The notes beneath the pieces are model-generated. The model ran no database searches. It was given only the letters and a program-made list of their open reading frames with translations, and had not been told where the DNA came from. Position numbers and translations under genes: made by a program. From Halostagnicola larsenii XH-48 (GTDB lineage Archaea; Halobacteriota; Halobacteria; Halobacteriales; Natrialbaceae), in assembly GCF_000517625.1 (NCBI RefSeq), contig NZ_CP007055.1:620001-684000 (forward strand): a stretch of DNA of 64,000 nt, given 5' to 3'. Shown here one piece after another: positions 42,628 through 51,746 of this stretch; positions within the stretch are counted from its first letter, which is position 1, and each line of letters opens with the position of its first letter.

Positions 42628-42807
42628 ATGTTGGACGAGCTTACCTCTGCGTGCGAACACTGTGATCAGCCGCTCGAGGACGATCGGCTGATGCTCTCGA
42701 TGCGAACCGACGAAGGGACTCGTCGAGCGTACGAGTGTGACTGTGGTGCAGTCACGATCACTGTCGTCGGCGACGCGGAGATTGACGGTCGCTCAGCGAC
42801 TAGATAA
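42628..42807 (+). CDS. Small protein with zinc-knuckle cysteines
   Basis: This 59-residue protein has CEHCDQPLEDDR near the start and CDCGAVTITVVG further on, a two-knuckle zinc-ribbon-like pattern. It is typical of the tiny zinc finger proteins common in haloarchaea. Function is unknown. The longer frame from 42406 adds a basic segment and is not supported. Confidence 0.65.
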   Translation: MLDELTSACEHCDQPLEDDRLMLSMRTDEGTRRAYECDCGAVTITVVGDAEIDGRSATR

Positions 42808-42900
42808 CGGTCGCCACGATCGACGCGGCAACGCTGCCGGAGTCGTGGGTTTGCTTACGCAGCGCTTTCAGCAGACGAGAGCATGCCGAGACAGTTCGAT

Positions 42901-43983
42901 TTAGAAAAGATTCTCGAGTCGGTCGTCAGCGAACTGCTCGGCAGGGTCTTCTCTCGGCTCGTCCTCCTGTTTCTGTGCCTCGCGGGCGCGTTCCATGAAC
43001 TGGTCGATCCGGTCGGAGCGTTCGACGCCGCCGAGCAAGACGAGTGCGGCGACTCGATCGCTCTGGAGCGGGAAGTCACCCCCGCGGACCTGCATGCTCC
43101 CGGTTTCGTCTTCGAGCCAGCGTCGAGACTTTTCGACGCCTTTTCGCGGAATCACGTCCGGATCTCCGGCGATAACGAGCAGCGCCGCGTCGGCGGTGGT
43201 CGCGTCCGGAAGACTCGTCCCCGTCAGCAGGGACTGTCTCGAGACGTTCATGACGGTTCGAATGTTCTCGCCGCTTTCCTCGGCTGCGAGTTCGCTCGCG
43301 TAGCCGAGCGCGGCGACGCCGCCACCCCGGAGCGTGTTGATGACTTCACTCGAGTCGACGACGCTCTCGCCGACGCCGTCCATCCCTTCGCCCGATGCGA
43401 ACAGGAGCCCGACGCGCTGAGCGATGTTCTCGTTGATCGTTTCGAACGCGCCCTCGACGCTCTCGCCTTGCTCGTGCCACGCGTCGTTGTCGATCAGCAG
43501 CGTCGAATCCGCCTCTCGGATGATCGTTTTCAGCGAACGGCCGGCGTTCGCCTGATACAGCGATCCCTCGTTTCGCCCCGGGAGGATGCCGAGCGCGTAG
43601 ACCGGGATGTCGTATACCCGCTGGAGGTTGTTGACCAGAACCGGCGCGCCGCCGCTTCCGGTTCCGCCGCCGAGTCCGGCGACGACGAATATCGCGTCCG
43701 CGCTCGAGGTGATGCGGCCGTCGATACCGCCGATCACCTGGTCGATGTCGCTTTGCATGATCTCTGCGCCGAGTTCGTTATCGCCGCCGACGCCGTGGCC
43801 GTTGACGCGGTCTGCACCGATGAGTTGCGTGTCGACGAACTCGAGAGACTGGAGGTCTGCCTTCGCGGAGTTGACGACGAGCCCACCTTGAATCGCGTCG
43901 AACTCCATGTCGGCATCGAATCGGACGAGCCGTTCGGTGACCTTTCCACCAGCCTGGCCCACCCCGATCAGGGCAACTTTCAT
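42901..43983 (-). CDS. cetZ: CetZ tubulin/FtsZ-like cytoskeletal GTPase
   Basis: This 360-residue protein has the tubulin signature GGGTGSGG at residues 105-112, an N-terminal GTP-binding start MKVALIGVGQAGGKVTERLV and a QGGLVVNSA block. It matches the CetZ branch rather than FtsZ1 or FtsZ2. CetZ proteins control cell shape and motility in haloarchaea. The acidic tail (EDEPREDPAEQFADDRLENLF) is short. It diverges from the coiled-coil gene at 44079. Confidence 0.93.
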   Translation of the reverse strand: MKVALIGVGQAGGKVTERLVRFDADMEFDAIQGGLVVNSAKADLQSLEFVDTQLIGADRVNGHGVGGDNELGAEIMQSDIDQVIGGIDGRITSSADAIFVVAGLGGGTGSGGAPVLVNNLQRVYDIPVYALGILPGRNEGSLYQANAGRSLKTIIREADSTLLIDNDAWHEQGESVEGAFETINENIAQRVGLLFASGEGMDGVGESVVDSSEVINTLRGGGVAALGYASELAAEESGENIRTVMNVSRQSLLTGTSLPDATTADAALLVIAGDPDVIPRKGVEKSRRWLEDETGSMQVRGGDFPLQSDRVAALVLLGGVERSDRIDQFMERAREAQKQEDEPREDPAEQFADDRLENLF

Positions 43984-44048
43984 ACGACTATCATGCGGGG
44001 GAGGGCTGTTGAACGTTGCGGGGCGATACGGCGCTTCCCGGGCATATG

Positions 44049-44056
44049 TTTAAATA
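44049..44056 (+). promoter_or_regulatory. TATA box of the coiled-coil gene at 44079
   Basis: TTTAAATA ends 23 bases before the ATG at 44079, fitting a leaderless transcript. It lies in the 95-base gap shared with the divergent cetZ gene. Confidence 0.6.
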
Positions 44057-44078
44057 GGGTACCGAAGCCAGAGCAGCC

Positions 44079-44822
44079 ATGAGCGATTTCGAGCGGCTCG
44101 AACGGCGACTCGCCGCCGTCGAACGAGCACTCACAGACAGCGACCGTCCGGTGAGCGACGTTCCGGAGCAGGCCGCGATTGCTGACGATATCGACCGCCT
44201 CGACGAGCGAATCGACGATTTGGTTGCCCGCGTCGCCGACCTCGAGGGGAGCACGCAGGCGTTGCGCGGCTACGTGGGAAACGTTCGATCGGTCAACGAA
44301 GCCGTCGAACGACGCGCGGACGCGGCGGTCGCGACTGTCGATCGCCTCGAGCGCCGCATCGAGGCGGTCGAGGGAGCACGAACGGACTCGGAGACGACCA
44401 TGGTCGTCTCGAGGGCCGTCGTCCGCGATTCGACGACACCAGCAGGTCGGTACCGAAGCGAGAGCGGAGGATCCGGTCCCGAAACCGATCCCGATTCGAC
44501 GACCGATCAGCGGGCCGCGCTCGAGGAATTCCACCAAACCGATCCAGACCACTCGGTTGACCGTTCCCTGCTGGCCGGCGGTAGCGACCGCCGGTCTCGA
44601 CCGGGAGTGGGCGTGACGGACGCCAGCAGCGTTCGCCTCGCTGATCCGAGCGCGATCGATCACCAACAGATCGAAGCGGAACTCGCCGAACTGACGGCGA
44701 TTGACGACGAACCGGACCGGCGTGATTCGACGGAGCCGACCGAGGATCAATCCCGACGAGACGACGCCGACGAATCGGACGGTACAGCGATTTTCGAGGC
44801 TGTTCGTGGCCTATTCTCGTGA
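44079..44822 (+). CDS. Haloarchaeal coiled-coil protein (DUF7310-like)
   Basis: This 247-residue protein has an N-terminal coiled-coil (about residues 1-100, with DRLDERIDDLVARVADLEGSTQALRGYVGNVRSVNEAVE) and a disordered acidic C-terminal half. It resembles a haloarchaeal family, DUF7310 from memory, found near type IV pilus loci. No pilus genes are visible here, so the role is open. Confidence 0.7.
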   Translation: MSDFERLERRLAAVERALTDSDRPVSDVPEQAAIADDIDRLDERIDDLVARVADLEGSTQALRGYVGNVRSVNEAVERRADAAVATVDRLERRIEAVEGARTDSETTMVVSRAVVRDSTTPAGRYRSESGGSGPETDPDSTTDQRAALEEFHQTDPDHSVDRSLLAGGSDRRSRPGVGVTDASSVRLADPSAIDHQQIEAELAELTAIDDEPDRRDSTEPTEDQSRRDDADESDGTAIFEAVRGLFS

Positions 44823-44973
44823 TTCGACGGCTCTGTCGTACGTGGTCTCACCTACCCGTCCATCGCCGCTTTTGCCACCGGTCGAACGTCCGCCGGCGAA
44901 GACCCGTCCGATCCGTTCCGTGGGGTCGGCTTCGATGGCAACCCCTTTGGGCACGTTTCCCGTTCGGGTCGAT

Positions 44974-45399
44974 ATGTTCTACGAGCAGCGGATGTCCGTT
45001 CCGGAGTCGCCGGCGGAACTCCGCGCGGAGTACGACGACGACCTCGCACAGGTACTCGAAACCCGCGGTCTCGAGCACGTGTCGATGCTCACGGGAATCG
45101 ACGAGGATCGGCTCGAGTCGATCGGGACGGCTGAGCCGCCGTCGCTGTCGCTCGAGGAGGCGGCACAGATCCAGTCGCAGGGCTCGGACGATCCGGACCC
45201 GGAGACGATCGAAACGATGGCCTGCGAACACCTCCTGCTGGGCATGTCGACTGCCGTCCTCGACGTGGATGCCGTCGAAAGCGAACTGGAGATCGATCTC
45301 GATCCCAAGGAGATTCAACAGAAGATCGAACGGCGGGCTCCGATGTCGTTCGACGAGTACGTGCACGTACAGCATACTATCGTGAGCAATACTCCATAA
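44974..45399 (+). CDS. DUF5791-like haloarchaeal protein
   Basis: This 141-residue acidic helical protein reads ESPAELRAEYDDDLAQVLETRGLEHVSMLTGIDEDRLESIGTAEPPSLSLEEAAQI and ends with a DEYVHVQHTIV block. It resembles the haloarchaeal DUF5791 family from memory. Function is unknown. The ATG at 44974 excludes a long non-acidic extension in the same frame. Confidence 0.7.
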   Translation: MFYEQRMSVPESPAELRAEYDDDLAQVLETRGLEHVSMLTGIDEDRLESIGTAEPPSLSLEEAAQIQSQGSDDPDPETIETMACEHLLLGMSTAVLDVDAVESELEIDLDPKEIQQKIERRAPMSFDEYVHVQHTIVSNTP

Positions 45400-45435
45400 C
45401 GCGACAGGCAAGTCCTGTACTGCTGCCGCCTCGAC

Positions 45436-46215
45436 CTATCCTTCGAGCACTTCGTACGCCACGCCGGCGTCCCGAAGCGCGTCCGTGACCCGGCCGACGG
45501 AATCGATCGTCACGACGGCGACCACCTCGAGACCGCGCTCTGCGGCGTCTGCGGCGACTTCCCCGCCCGCGAAGTTTACGGCCGGCTCCGTTCCAGCCTG
45601 TCGGCAGGCGACGACGGCTTCGACGCCGGTTGCGACCACGAGGTCGGCACCGTCGCAGGTCTCGGTGATGAACTCGTCGGCGATGGCCCGACTTCCGCCG
45701 GTTCGAACCGCGGGCACCTGCAACACGGTAACGGAACCGGGCTCGAGTTCCATGACGCCCTCGAAGCTCGTGACGCCAACGTCCGTTCCCGCTTCGGCGT
45801 CGGTCGTCGCGACGCCGGTCGCCGGCCCGTCCTCGCCCGACTTCGCGTGTAACAGGCCGTCTCGAACGAATAGCGTGACGGTCTCTCCCTCCTCGATATC
45901 GTCGGTCGCGATGTAGGCCGCCTCGCTCATCGCGTCGAGGACGTCGCCGGTAACGTGATCTGCGAACCGGCGAACGTCGTCGGCGGTGGTAAAGAGCCAG
46001 TCGACGCCCTCGTTGGTAACGCGATAGCGAGAGCGCCCCTCCTTTTCGACGAGGCCGTCGTCGACGAGATCGCGGATGTACTCGCTGACCGCCTGGCTCG
46101 TCACCCCGACGTCGGCTGCGATCTCTCCCTGGCTGACCGCGGGCTGGCGCTCGGCGATCTGGACGAGGATTCGAAACCGCGTCGCAGCCCGCTTGTTGTC
46201 GAGGACATCGACCAT
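45436..46215 (-). CDS. Winged-helix transcriptional regulator with C-terminal sensor domain (COG1497-like)
   Basis: This 259-residue protein has an N-terminal winged helix (MVDVLDNKRAATRFRILVQIAERQPAVSQGEIAADVGVTSQAVSEYIRDLVDDGLVEKEG). The larger C-terminal domain is an alpha/beta fold, with VATGVEAVVACRQAGTEPAVNFAGGEVAADAA as the clearest block. It resembles archaeal COG1497 regulators with a possible ligand-binding domain. The ligand is unknown. The ATG at 46215 is preferred to the one at 46242. Confidence 0.8.
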   Translation of the reverse strand: MVDVLDNKRAATRFRILVQIAERQPAVSQGEIAADVGVTSQAVSEYIRDLVDDGLVEKEGRSRYRVTNEGVDWLFTTADDVRRFADHVTGDVLDAMSEAAYIATDDIEEGETVTLFVRDGLLHAKSGEDGPATGVATTDAEAGTDVGVTSFEGVMELEPGSVTVLQVPAVRTGGSRAIADEFITETCDGADLVVATGVEAVVACRQAGTEPAVNFAGGEVAADAAERGLEVVAVVTIDSVGRVTDALRDAGVAYEVLEG

Positions 46216-46328
46216 ACGCTGGCTGTTGGGCGACGGTACCAAAAAGGGCGTGGTCGTCGATACATGCGCGCCGCACTACTCGTCTGCTGTCGCGTCGTTC
46301 CTTCACTGCTGTCGCGCTCTCCCAGTCC

Positions 46329-46334
46329 TTTTAA
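46329..46334 (+). promoter_or_regulatory. TATA box of the nucleoside hydrolase gene
   Basis: TTTTAA ends 26 bases before the ATG at 46360, indicating leaderless transcription. Confidence 0.5.
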
Positions 46335-46359
46335 CTCCCGCCGATTCGACGGTACGGGC

Positions 46360-47316
46360 ATGTCTCGGCCGCTATTGATCGATACCGACCCCGGATGCGA
46401 CGATGCGCTCGCGCTCTTGCTCGCCCTCGAGCGCGACGAACTCGACGTCGTCGGCCTGAGTACCGTCCACGGCAACGCGTCGCTCGCCGACACGACGAGA
46501 AACGCCAGATCCCTCCTCGAGTGCTTCGATAGAACCGATATTCCGCTCTCTGAGGGTGCGAAGCTGCCGCTTACGGCCGAACTCGAGACGGCCGAACACA
46601 TCCACGGTCCGGGCGGAATTCGCGGCGAACTACCCGAACCGACGAGCGCGACGGAGCCGCTCGAGCAACACGCTGCCCAGTTCATCGTCGAGAAAGCCCG
46701 AGAGTACGAGGGGGAACTGACGCTGGCAGCGATCGGCCCGCTGACGAACGTCGCGCTCGCGCTCGCGATCGAACCCGACCTCCCGGACCTGCTCGACGAA
46801 CTGATCGTGATGGGCGGCGCGGCGTTTGCGCCCGGAAACGTGACGCCGCTGGCGGAGGCGAACTTCCGGTCCGACCCGGAGGCGGCCGCTCGAGTGGTTC
46901 GGGATGCTGAGCCGACGATCGTCGGTCTCGACGTGACCAACGGCGCGAACGTGCCCGGCGAGTGGATCGACGCACTGCCAGAAGAGACCGCCCTCGGCCG
47001 GTCGATCGTCGAGTGGTTCACCTACTATTCGGGCGCCCAACTCGAGCAGTACGAGTACGAGACGACGGCGATCCACGACGCGCTGGCGATCGCCGGAATC
47101 GTCGACGAGGACGTTCTCGAGACCGAGACCTACCACATGCAGGTCGGCACCGACTCGGACCTCGATCGGGGCGCGCTCGTCTGTGACGCGACCGATGTCA
47201 CGGACGGGAAGCCGAACGGCTCGGTCGCCCTCGAGGCCGACTTCGAACGCTATCGCGAACTGCTTACAGGGTCGGTCGAGCGGACGCTCGATACGCTTGC
47301 CGATCGCAGGGCTTAG
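46360..47316 (+). CDS. Inosine/uridine-preferring nucleoside hydrolase
   Basis: This 318-residue IUNH-family enzyme hydrolyses ribonucleosides to ribose and base. The calcium-binding DTDPGCDDALAL motif is at residues 8-19, with ANFRSDPEAA and a His/Asp-containing TTAIHDALAIAG block near the C-terminus, all expected for the family. The ATG at 46360 agrees with the TATA box spacing. The longer frame from 45955 is antisense to the regulator gene. Together with phosphoribosyltransferases nearby it fits nucleoside salvage. Confidence 0.9.
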   Translation: MSRPLLIDTDPGCDDALALLLALERDELDVVGLSTVHGNASLADTTRNARSLLECFDRTDIPLSEGAKLPLTAELETAEHIHGPGGIRGELPEPTSATEPLEQHAAQFIVEKAREYEGELTLAAIGPLTNVALALAIEPDLPDLLDELIVMGGAAFAPGNVTPLAEANFRSDPEAAARVVRDAEPTIVGLDVTNGANVPGEWIDALPEETALGRSIVEWFTYYSGAQLEQYEYETTAIHDALAIAGIVDEDVLETETYHMQVGTDSDLDRGALVCDATDVTDGKPNGSVALEADFERYRELLTGSVERTLDTLADRRA

Positions 47317-48512
47317 TTGTATACTCGGCGTCCGATCGCGTTCTCCTCGATGAATTCCCAGTCGTATTCGACACCGAGTCCGGGGTCGTCCGGCACCGGC
47401 ACGGTTCCGTCGTCGTCGATCGACTCGAGGGATTCGGAGTACTCCCCGCGGTAGATCGGCGGTTGTGTGTTCGCACAATCGGGGTGGACCAGCGCGAGTT
47501 CGTAGTAGTTCGCGTTTCGAATCGCGGCGATACACTGGCGCTGGGCGGGTCCGGGCGCGTGAAACTCGACGTCGAGGCCGAACCCCTCGGCGATCCGGGC
47601 GCGCTTTATCGCGCCGGTGATCCCGCCGTCGTATTCCGGATCCGCGCGCACGAAGTCAGTCGCGTCGTTGGCGATGAAGTCGGTAAATGGCTCGAGTCCC
47701 CGAACGTGCTCTGTCTGGAGGATCGGCGTCTCGAGCGATTCCCGAAGCTTTCGGTGGGCGTGTTGGGAGATCCCGCCGTCACGGTAGGGATCTTCGTACC
47801 AGAGGAAGTCCTCTTCGTCGCACGCGCGGCCGACTTTGAGCGCATCGCCGTAGGTCTGGTACTCGCAGGCGGGGTCGATCATGAGATCCATTTCGTCGCC
47901 GACCCGGTCGCCGACGGCGTGGACCGTCTCGATCTCTCGATCGATGTCCCTGGCCGCGTCGCCGCCGCCCCAGCCGTGTATCTTGAAGCCGGGAAAGCCG
48001 AGTTCGAGACACTCCTCGGCGAAGTCTGCGTAGGCCTCCGGTGAATCGAGTCCGCCGTTATCGTCGGCGTGGTAGGTCGAGGCGTACGTCGGGAGCCGCC
48101 TCGTGTAGGTGCCGAGCAGTTCGTGAATCGGAACGTCGTGGTACTTTCCGGCGAAGTCCCAGAGCGCGATGTCGACCGGGCCGATCCCCATCCGGTCGTA
48201 CTTTCGCAGCCCGCGTTTGATCTCGCTCCAGTGGCGTTCGCGCTCGAGCGGGTTCTTCCCGATGAGATAGTCCGCGAACGTGTTGATCTGTGCGGCCGCC
48301 GGCGAGTTGCCGCCGACGTACTGGCCGGTGATCCCGACATCGGTTTCGATACTGAGTGCGAACAGTTTTCGCGTCGTCGTCGATCCGGGCTCGTACACCA
48401 GGTTGAACCCGTTCTCGTCGGTTCCGACGTCTACCAGTTCGTAGGAAAACTCGATCGATTCGATTTCGGTTATCTGTGGTGGCACGCCGAAACGAGGGAC
48501 GGCCAGCCACAT
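47313..48512 (-). CDS. Enolase-superfamily enzyme, mandelate racemase/muconate lactonizing type
   Basis: This 399-residue protein has the capping domain at the start and a TIM-barrel with metal ligands in MIDPACEYQTY (Asp), WYEDPYRDGG (Glu) and QTEHVRG (Glu). A FKIHG motif provides the acid-base Lys in a K-x-H arrangement. An Asp in FVRADPEYDGG and a His in FHAPGPAQ suggest a His-Asp dyad, so a sugar-acid dehydratase or racemase is likely. The substrate cannot be read. Its stop overlaps the end of the nucleoside hydrolase gene. Confidence 0.85.
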   Translation of the reverse strand: MWLAVPRFGVPPQITEIESIEFSYELVDVGTDENGFNLVYEPGSTTTRKLFALSIETDVGITGQYVGGNSPAAAQINTFADYLIGKNPLERERHWSEIKRGLRKYDRMGIGPVDIALWDFAGKYHDVPIHELLGTYTRRLPTYASTYHADDNGGLDSPEAYADFAEECLELGFPGFKIHGWGGGDAARDIDREIETVHAVGDRVGDEMDLMIDPACEYQTYGDALKVGRACDEEDFLWYEDPYRDGGISQHAHRKLRESLETPILQTEHVRGLEPFTDFIANDATDFVRADPEYDGGITGAIKRARIAEGFGLDVEFHAPGPAQRQCIAAIRNANYYELALVHPDCANTQPPIYRGEYSESLESIDDDGTVPVPDDPGLGVEYDWEFIEENAIGRRVYN

Positions 48513-48660
48513 AATATCTGTCACGAAACGCGATTGTGACGTGATCGACACGATCCGCTCTCGGTGGACGTTGAGGGGTTCGAATCTCGAGCGACGAGGA
48601 GACACCGAGGCGCCAGTTCCGGCCCAAGAATCTAGTACGATGGCGTCGTAGTACCACGTA

Positions 48661-49287
48661 ATGTTCGCGGATCGAACCGACGCCGGCGATCGACTCGCAG
48701 CGGAACTCGAGCGCCGCGGGACGAAAGCCGACGTCGTCCTCGGCATTCCTCGCGGCGCGCTGCCGGTCGCCAGACCGGTCGCGGACGCACTCGATGCCGA
48801 TCTCGACGTCGTCGTCGCCCGAAAACTCGGCGCGCCGAACAACCCGGAACTGGCCGTCGGGGCAGTCGCGAGCGAGGGAAGCGTCTGGCACAATGACCCG
48901 CTTATCGGGCGGCTGGGCGTCTCCGAGTCCTACCTCGAGTCGGTCGAGGCCGACGAAATCGAAAACGCACGCGAGAAGGCCGACCGCTACCGCGAGACGC
49001 CGGGTCTTCCGGACCTCGAGGGAACGCACGTGGTGGTCGTCGACGACGGCGTGGCGACGGGAGCGACCGCGATTGCGTGTCTTCGACAGGTCCGCGAGGC
49101 GAACGCGGCTCGAGTCACCCTCGCCGTCCCGGTCGGCCCGCCGGGTTCGCTCGCCGATCTCGAGGACGAAGCCGACGAGGTCATCGCCCTGCGAACCCCC
49201 GCCGATTTCCGCGCCGTCGGACAGTACTACCGGACGTTCGGGCAGGTGACCGACGAGGAGGCGATCGAATACCTCGATCACGGGTAA
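48661..49287 (+). CDS. Phosphoribosyltransferase-domain protein
   Basis: This 208-residue protein has a PRPP loop VVVVDDGVATGAT at residues 124-136 and the start LAAELERRGTKADVVLGIPRGALPVARPVADAL of the stand-alone phosphoribosyltransferase group often fused to dienelactone-hydrolase-like domains. No such fusion is present. The acceptor is unknown. It is the third phosphoribosyltransferase in the window. Confidence 0.85.
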   Translation: MFADRTDAGDRLAAELERRGTKADVVLGIPRGALPVARPVADALDADLDVVVARKLGAPNNPELAVGAVASEGSVWHNDPLIGRLGVSESYLESVEADEIENAREKADRYRETPGLPDLEGTHVVVVDDGVATGATAIACLRQVREANAARVTLAVPVGPPGSLADLEDEADEVIALRTPADFRAVGQYYRTFGQVTDEEAIEYLDHG

Positions 49288-49331
49288 CTGGCTCGTTGGA
49301 CGTCGACTCGTCGTTCGGGCGTCTCGGGATC

Positions 49332-49562
49332 TCAGGACGACGAGTCGCTCATCACGAACGCGAAAACGAATAGCCCGGCGGCGAGGAGCACGATGTTGGT
49401 GAGCCCGTACTCGAGGAAGCCGACGACGCTTCCGCCCCAGACGAGCAGCCAGGCGAACCCCACCGACAGGATCGCGTTCAGGACGGCGACGACGCGCGGG
49501 TCGCCCTCCGAGGACTCGAGTCCCTCCCGAAAGCCGGGGCGATCGCCGTTGGAGTCGCTCAT
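49332..49562 (-). CDS. Small two-helix membrane protein
   Basis: This 76-residue protein has a polar N-terminus and two hydrophobic helices (about residues 26-47 and 52-70), ending FVMSDSSS. No known motif is seen. It follows the CobW gene on the same strand by about 70 bases, so they may share a message. Confidence 0.6.
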   Translation of the reverse strand: MSDSNGDRPGFREGLESSEGDPRVVAVLNAILSVGFAWLLVWGGSVVGFLEYGLTNIVLLAAGLFVFAFVMSDSSS

Positions 49563-49633
49563 GGCACAACTGGCGGTCGTCGATCACTTAGTCGTTGCTG
49601 TAGAACGGCACGAAGCGGCCGTGTGATGCCCGC

Positions 49634-50890
49634 TCAGGGCTCGCGGAGCACGCGCTCGTCTTCAGGTTCGATCGGAAACCGGTTTTCGAGCGTTTCCGCA
49701 CGCTCGAGTTCGTCGTCGGTGACGAGCGCCGCCTCGAGATCCGAGCGAAGCCTCGAGGACTCGAGATCCGTGCCGATGAAGACGAGTTCCGTTCGTCGAT
49801 CGCCGTGGTCGTCGTCCCACGCGAGGTCCGGACGATTCGATCGGTACAGTTGCCGATCGACCTCGGGGAGGGACGCGATCCACGGGCCGCGGACGGTCGC
49901 CCGGATCGAGGGGCCCGCCTGACTGATTTCGACTTTCACGTCGCGGCCCGCGACCCACGCGATCCCCTTCGATCGGACGACGCTCGAAGGAAGCGATCGG
50001 AGGAACTCGTGGAACCGTTCCGGGTGGAACGGTCGCCGCTCGCGGAAGACGAACGAGTCGACGCCGTAGACCTCGTCTGGGTGGCGATGGTCGTGGTCCG
50101 TTCCAGGAGGGCCGTGGCTGGCCGGTTCACTATCGGGTTCGGCGTGTTCGTCCCCCGCGAGCGCGCGCTGCCAGCCGGCCCGTTCGCCGAGCGTGGCGGG
50201 ATCGAACCGGTCCCCGTCGAAGAGTCGGTCGGGGTCGACCACGCTGAACTCGGTTCGAATTAGCTCGGCCGCCGGTTGGAGCGCGTTCACGAGCGTCTCC
50301 GCGCGCTCGAGTTCGTCCCGGTCACAGAGGTCGGTCTTGTTGAGCAGGACGACCGAGGCGACCTCGAGCTGTTCGATCAGAAGATCGGAGAGGGGGCGGG
50401 TCGAGGCGTCCCCATCCACAGCGGATTCGGGATCTGCGCCGCGACGTTTCGGTGTCGCTGTGCCGTCGAAGGAGTCGAGAAAGAGTCGCGTATCGAGGAC
50501 GGTGACCAGCGCGTCGATTTCGTAGCGGGCTGCGACGCGAGAACTCGTCGTAAAGAGCCGAGCGACCGGCTCGGGTTCGGAAATTCCGGATGACTCGACG
50601 ATCAGCCGATCGAATTCCCGGTCTCGGGCCAGTCTGACGACCGCGGTCTCGAGGTCGTCTCGAAGCTCACAGCAGATACACCCGTTGGATAGCTCGGCGA
50701 CGCCGCCGCTGACCTCGAGTTCCGAGTCTTCCGCGACGCGTTCGGCGTCGACGTTGACCGAACCCATGTCGTTGACCAGCACTGCGAGGTCTCTCTCGCC
50801 AGCGTTCCGAAGCAGGTGATTGAGCAGGGTCGTTTTGCCGGCGCCGAGATTCCCGGACAGGACCGTGACGGGAATCGAATCCTGTGACAT
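49634..50890 (-). CDS. CobW/COG0523 GTPase (metal chaperone family)
   Basis: This 418-residue G3E GTPase has Walker A GNLGAGKT at residues 13-20, the metal-binding GCICC at 70-74, a GTP-binding NKTD block and a VESSGISEP segment. Members insert metals such as zinc into client enzymes. A histidine-rich segment (GPPGTDHDHRHPDE) in the middle is consistent with metal handling. The start MSQDSIPVTVLSGNLG is standard. Confidence 0.92.
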   Translation of the reverse strand: MSQDSIPVTVLSGNLGAGKTTLLNHLLRNAGERDLAVLVNDMGSVNVDAERVAEDSELEVSGGVAELSNGCICCELRDDLETAVVRLARDREFDRLIVESSGISEPEPVARLFTTSSRVAARYEIDALVTVLDTRLFLDSFDGTATPKRRGADPESAVDGDASTRPLSDLLIEQLEVASVVLLNKTDLCDRDELERAETLVNALQPAAELIRTEFSVVDPDRLFDGDRFDPATLGERAGWQRALAGDEHAEPDSEPASHGPPGTDHDHRHPDEVYGVDSFVFRERRPFHPERFHEFLRSLPSSVVRSKGIAWVAGRDVKVEISQAGPSIRATVRGPWIASLPEVDRQLYRSNRPDLAWDDDHGDRRTELVFIGTDLESSRLRSDLEAALVTDDELERAETLENRFPIEPEDERVLREP

Positions 50891-50996
50891 CGACTCGCCA
50901 TTGGAACCGTGCCACTACAAAGGTTGTACTCGACGGCAGAGTATGGTTGTACTCGACCGCAGAAAATTCACCGCGAGCGCGCTGCGTGTGCGATTC

Positions 50997-51602
50997 TCAG
51001 TTCGGTACGACCGAATCGTCGGATACGGTCACCGCAGGTTCGTCTTCGGAGTCGCCGGGGAGTTCGTCGATCGCGTCGACGGGGGCGGCAGGCTCGTTGA
51101 CTGCATCGGTCGAAGTGTTTCGCTCGTCGATCGAGTCAGCAGCTTCGATCGTGTGACCCGTCTCGACGTGGTGGGCGATCGCCAGCCCGGACCGTTCGCT
51201 CGTCGAGTGCTCTTCGGCGTCGGTAAGCGCCCAGTCGCAATCGAGACAGTAGTGGCTCACATCCCCCGTCGAATCGCTGTTCGATTCATCGATACCCTCG
51301 CTCGTGGATCCCGACGACGCGCCGGTCTCCTCGAGCGTGATCGTCGGACCGCCATCGTCGCTGTGCTCGATGACGATATCGTAGCCATGGTAGGTAAATT
51401 CGACAGTGCCGGACCGCTGTTCGCCGTTTCGTCTCGGTTCGAAGAGTTCGTCGAGCGCCTCCGGGTTGATAACGTCGTACAACGGCGCGTCGAGTTCCGT
51501 TGGATCGACCCCGTCCATTTGTGCAACTTTTCGAACCACCTTGACACTAAGTGGCTCCGAGTCGGACCGCGTCTCGAGTGTGCCGGTAAGTGTTGTTTCC
51601 AT
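50997..51602 (-). CDS. HalOD1 output-domain protein with zinc-like C-terminal part
   Basis: This 201-residue protein has the HalOD1 pattern in its first 90 residues (LSVKVVRKVAQMDGVDPTELDAPLYDVINPEALDELFEP, then VEFTYHGYDIVI). HalOD1 is a haloarchaeal signalling output domain. Here it lacks a receiver partner. A CLDCDW...HHVETGH segment at about residues 122-150 may bind zinc. Confidence 0.8.
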   Translation of the reverse strand: METTLTGTLETRSDSEPLSVKVVRKVAQMDGVDPTELDAPLYDVINPEALDELFEPRRNGEQRSGTVEFTYHGYDIVIEHSDDGGPTITLEETGASSGSTSEGIDESNSDSTGDVSHYCLDCDWALTDAEEHSTSERSGLAIAHHVETGHTIEAADSIDERNTSTDAVNEPAAPVDAIDELPGDSEDEPAVTVSDDSVVPN

Positions 51603-51746
51603 TACTGTGGTTCAGGGCTCGATTCGGCATAAACACTCGGGAATACTCAGTCCCGAAGCGCTCGTAAACAACCGAAATACGACCGATTCCGGATTTCAGC
51701 CACGATCGAGCGAAAAGATCCGTTCACCGAACGGTTTGAAACAAAA

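Noticed and set aside
42883-44082. 399-codon + strand frame opposite cetZ
   Set aside because: It is the shadow of the CetZ gene, which carries the GGGTGSGG signature.
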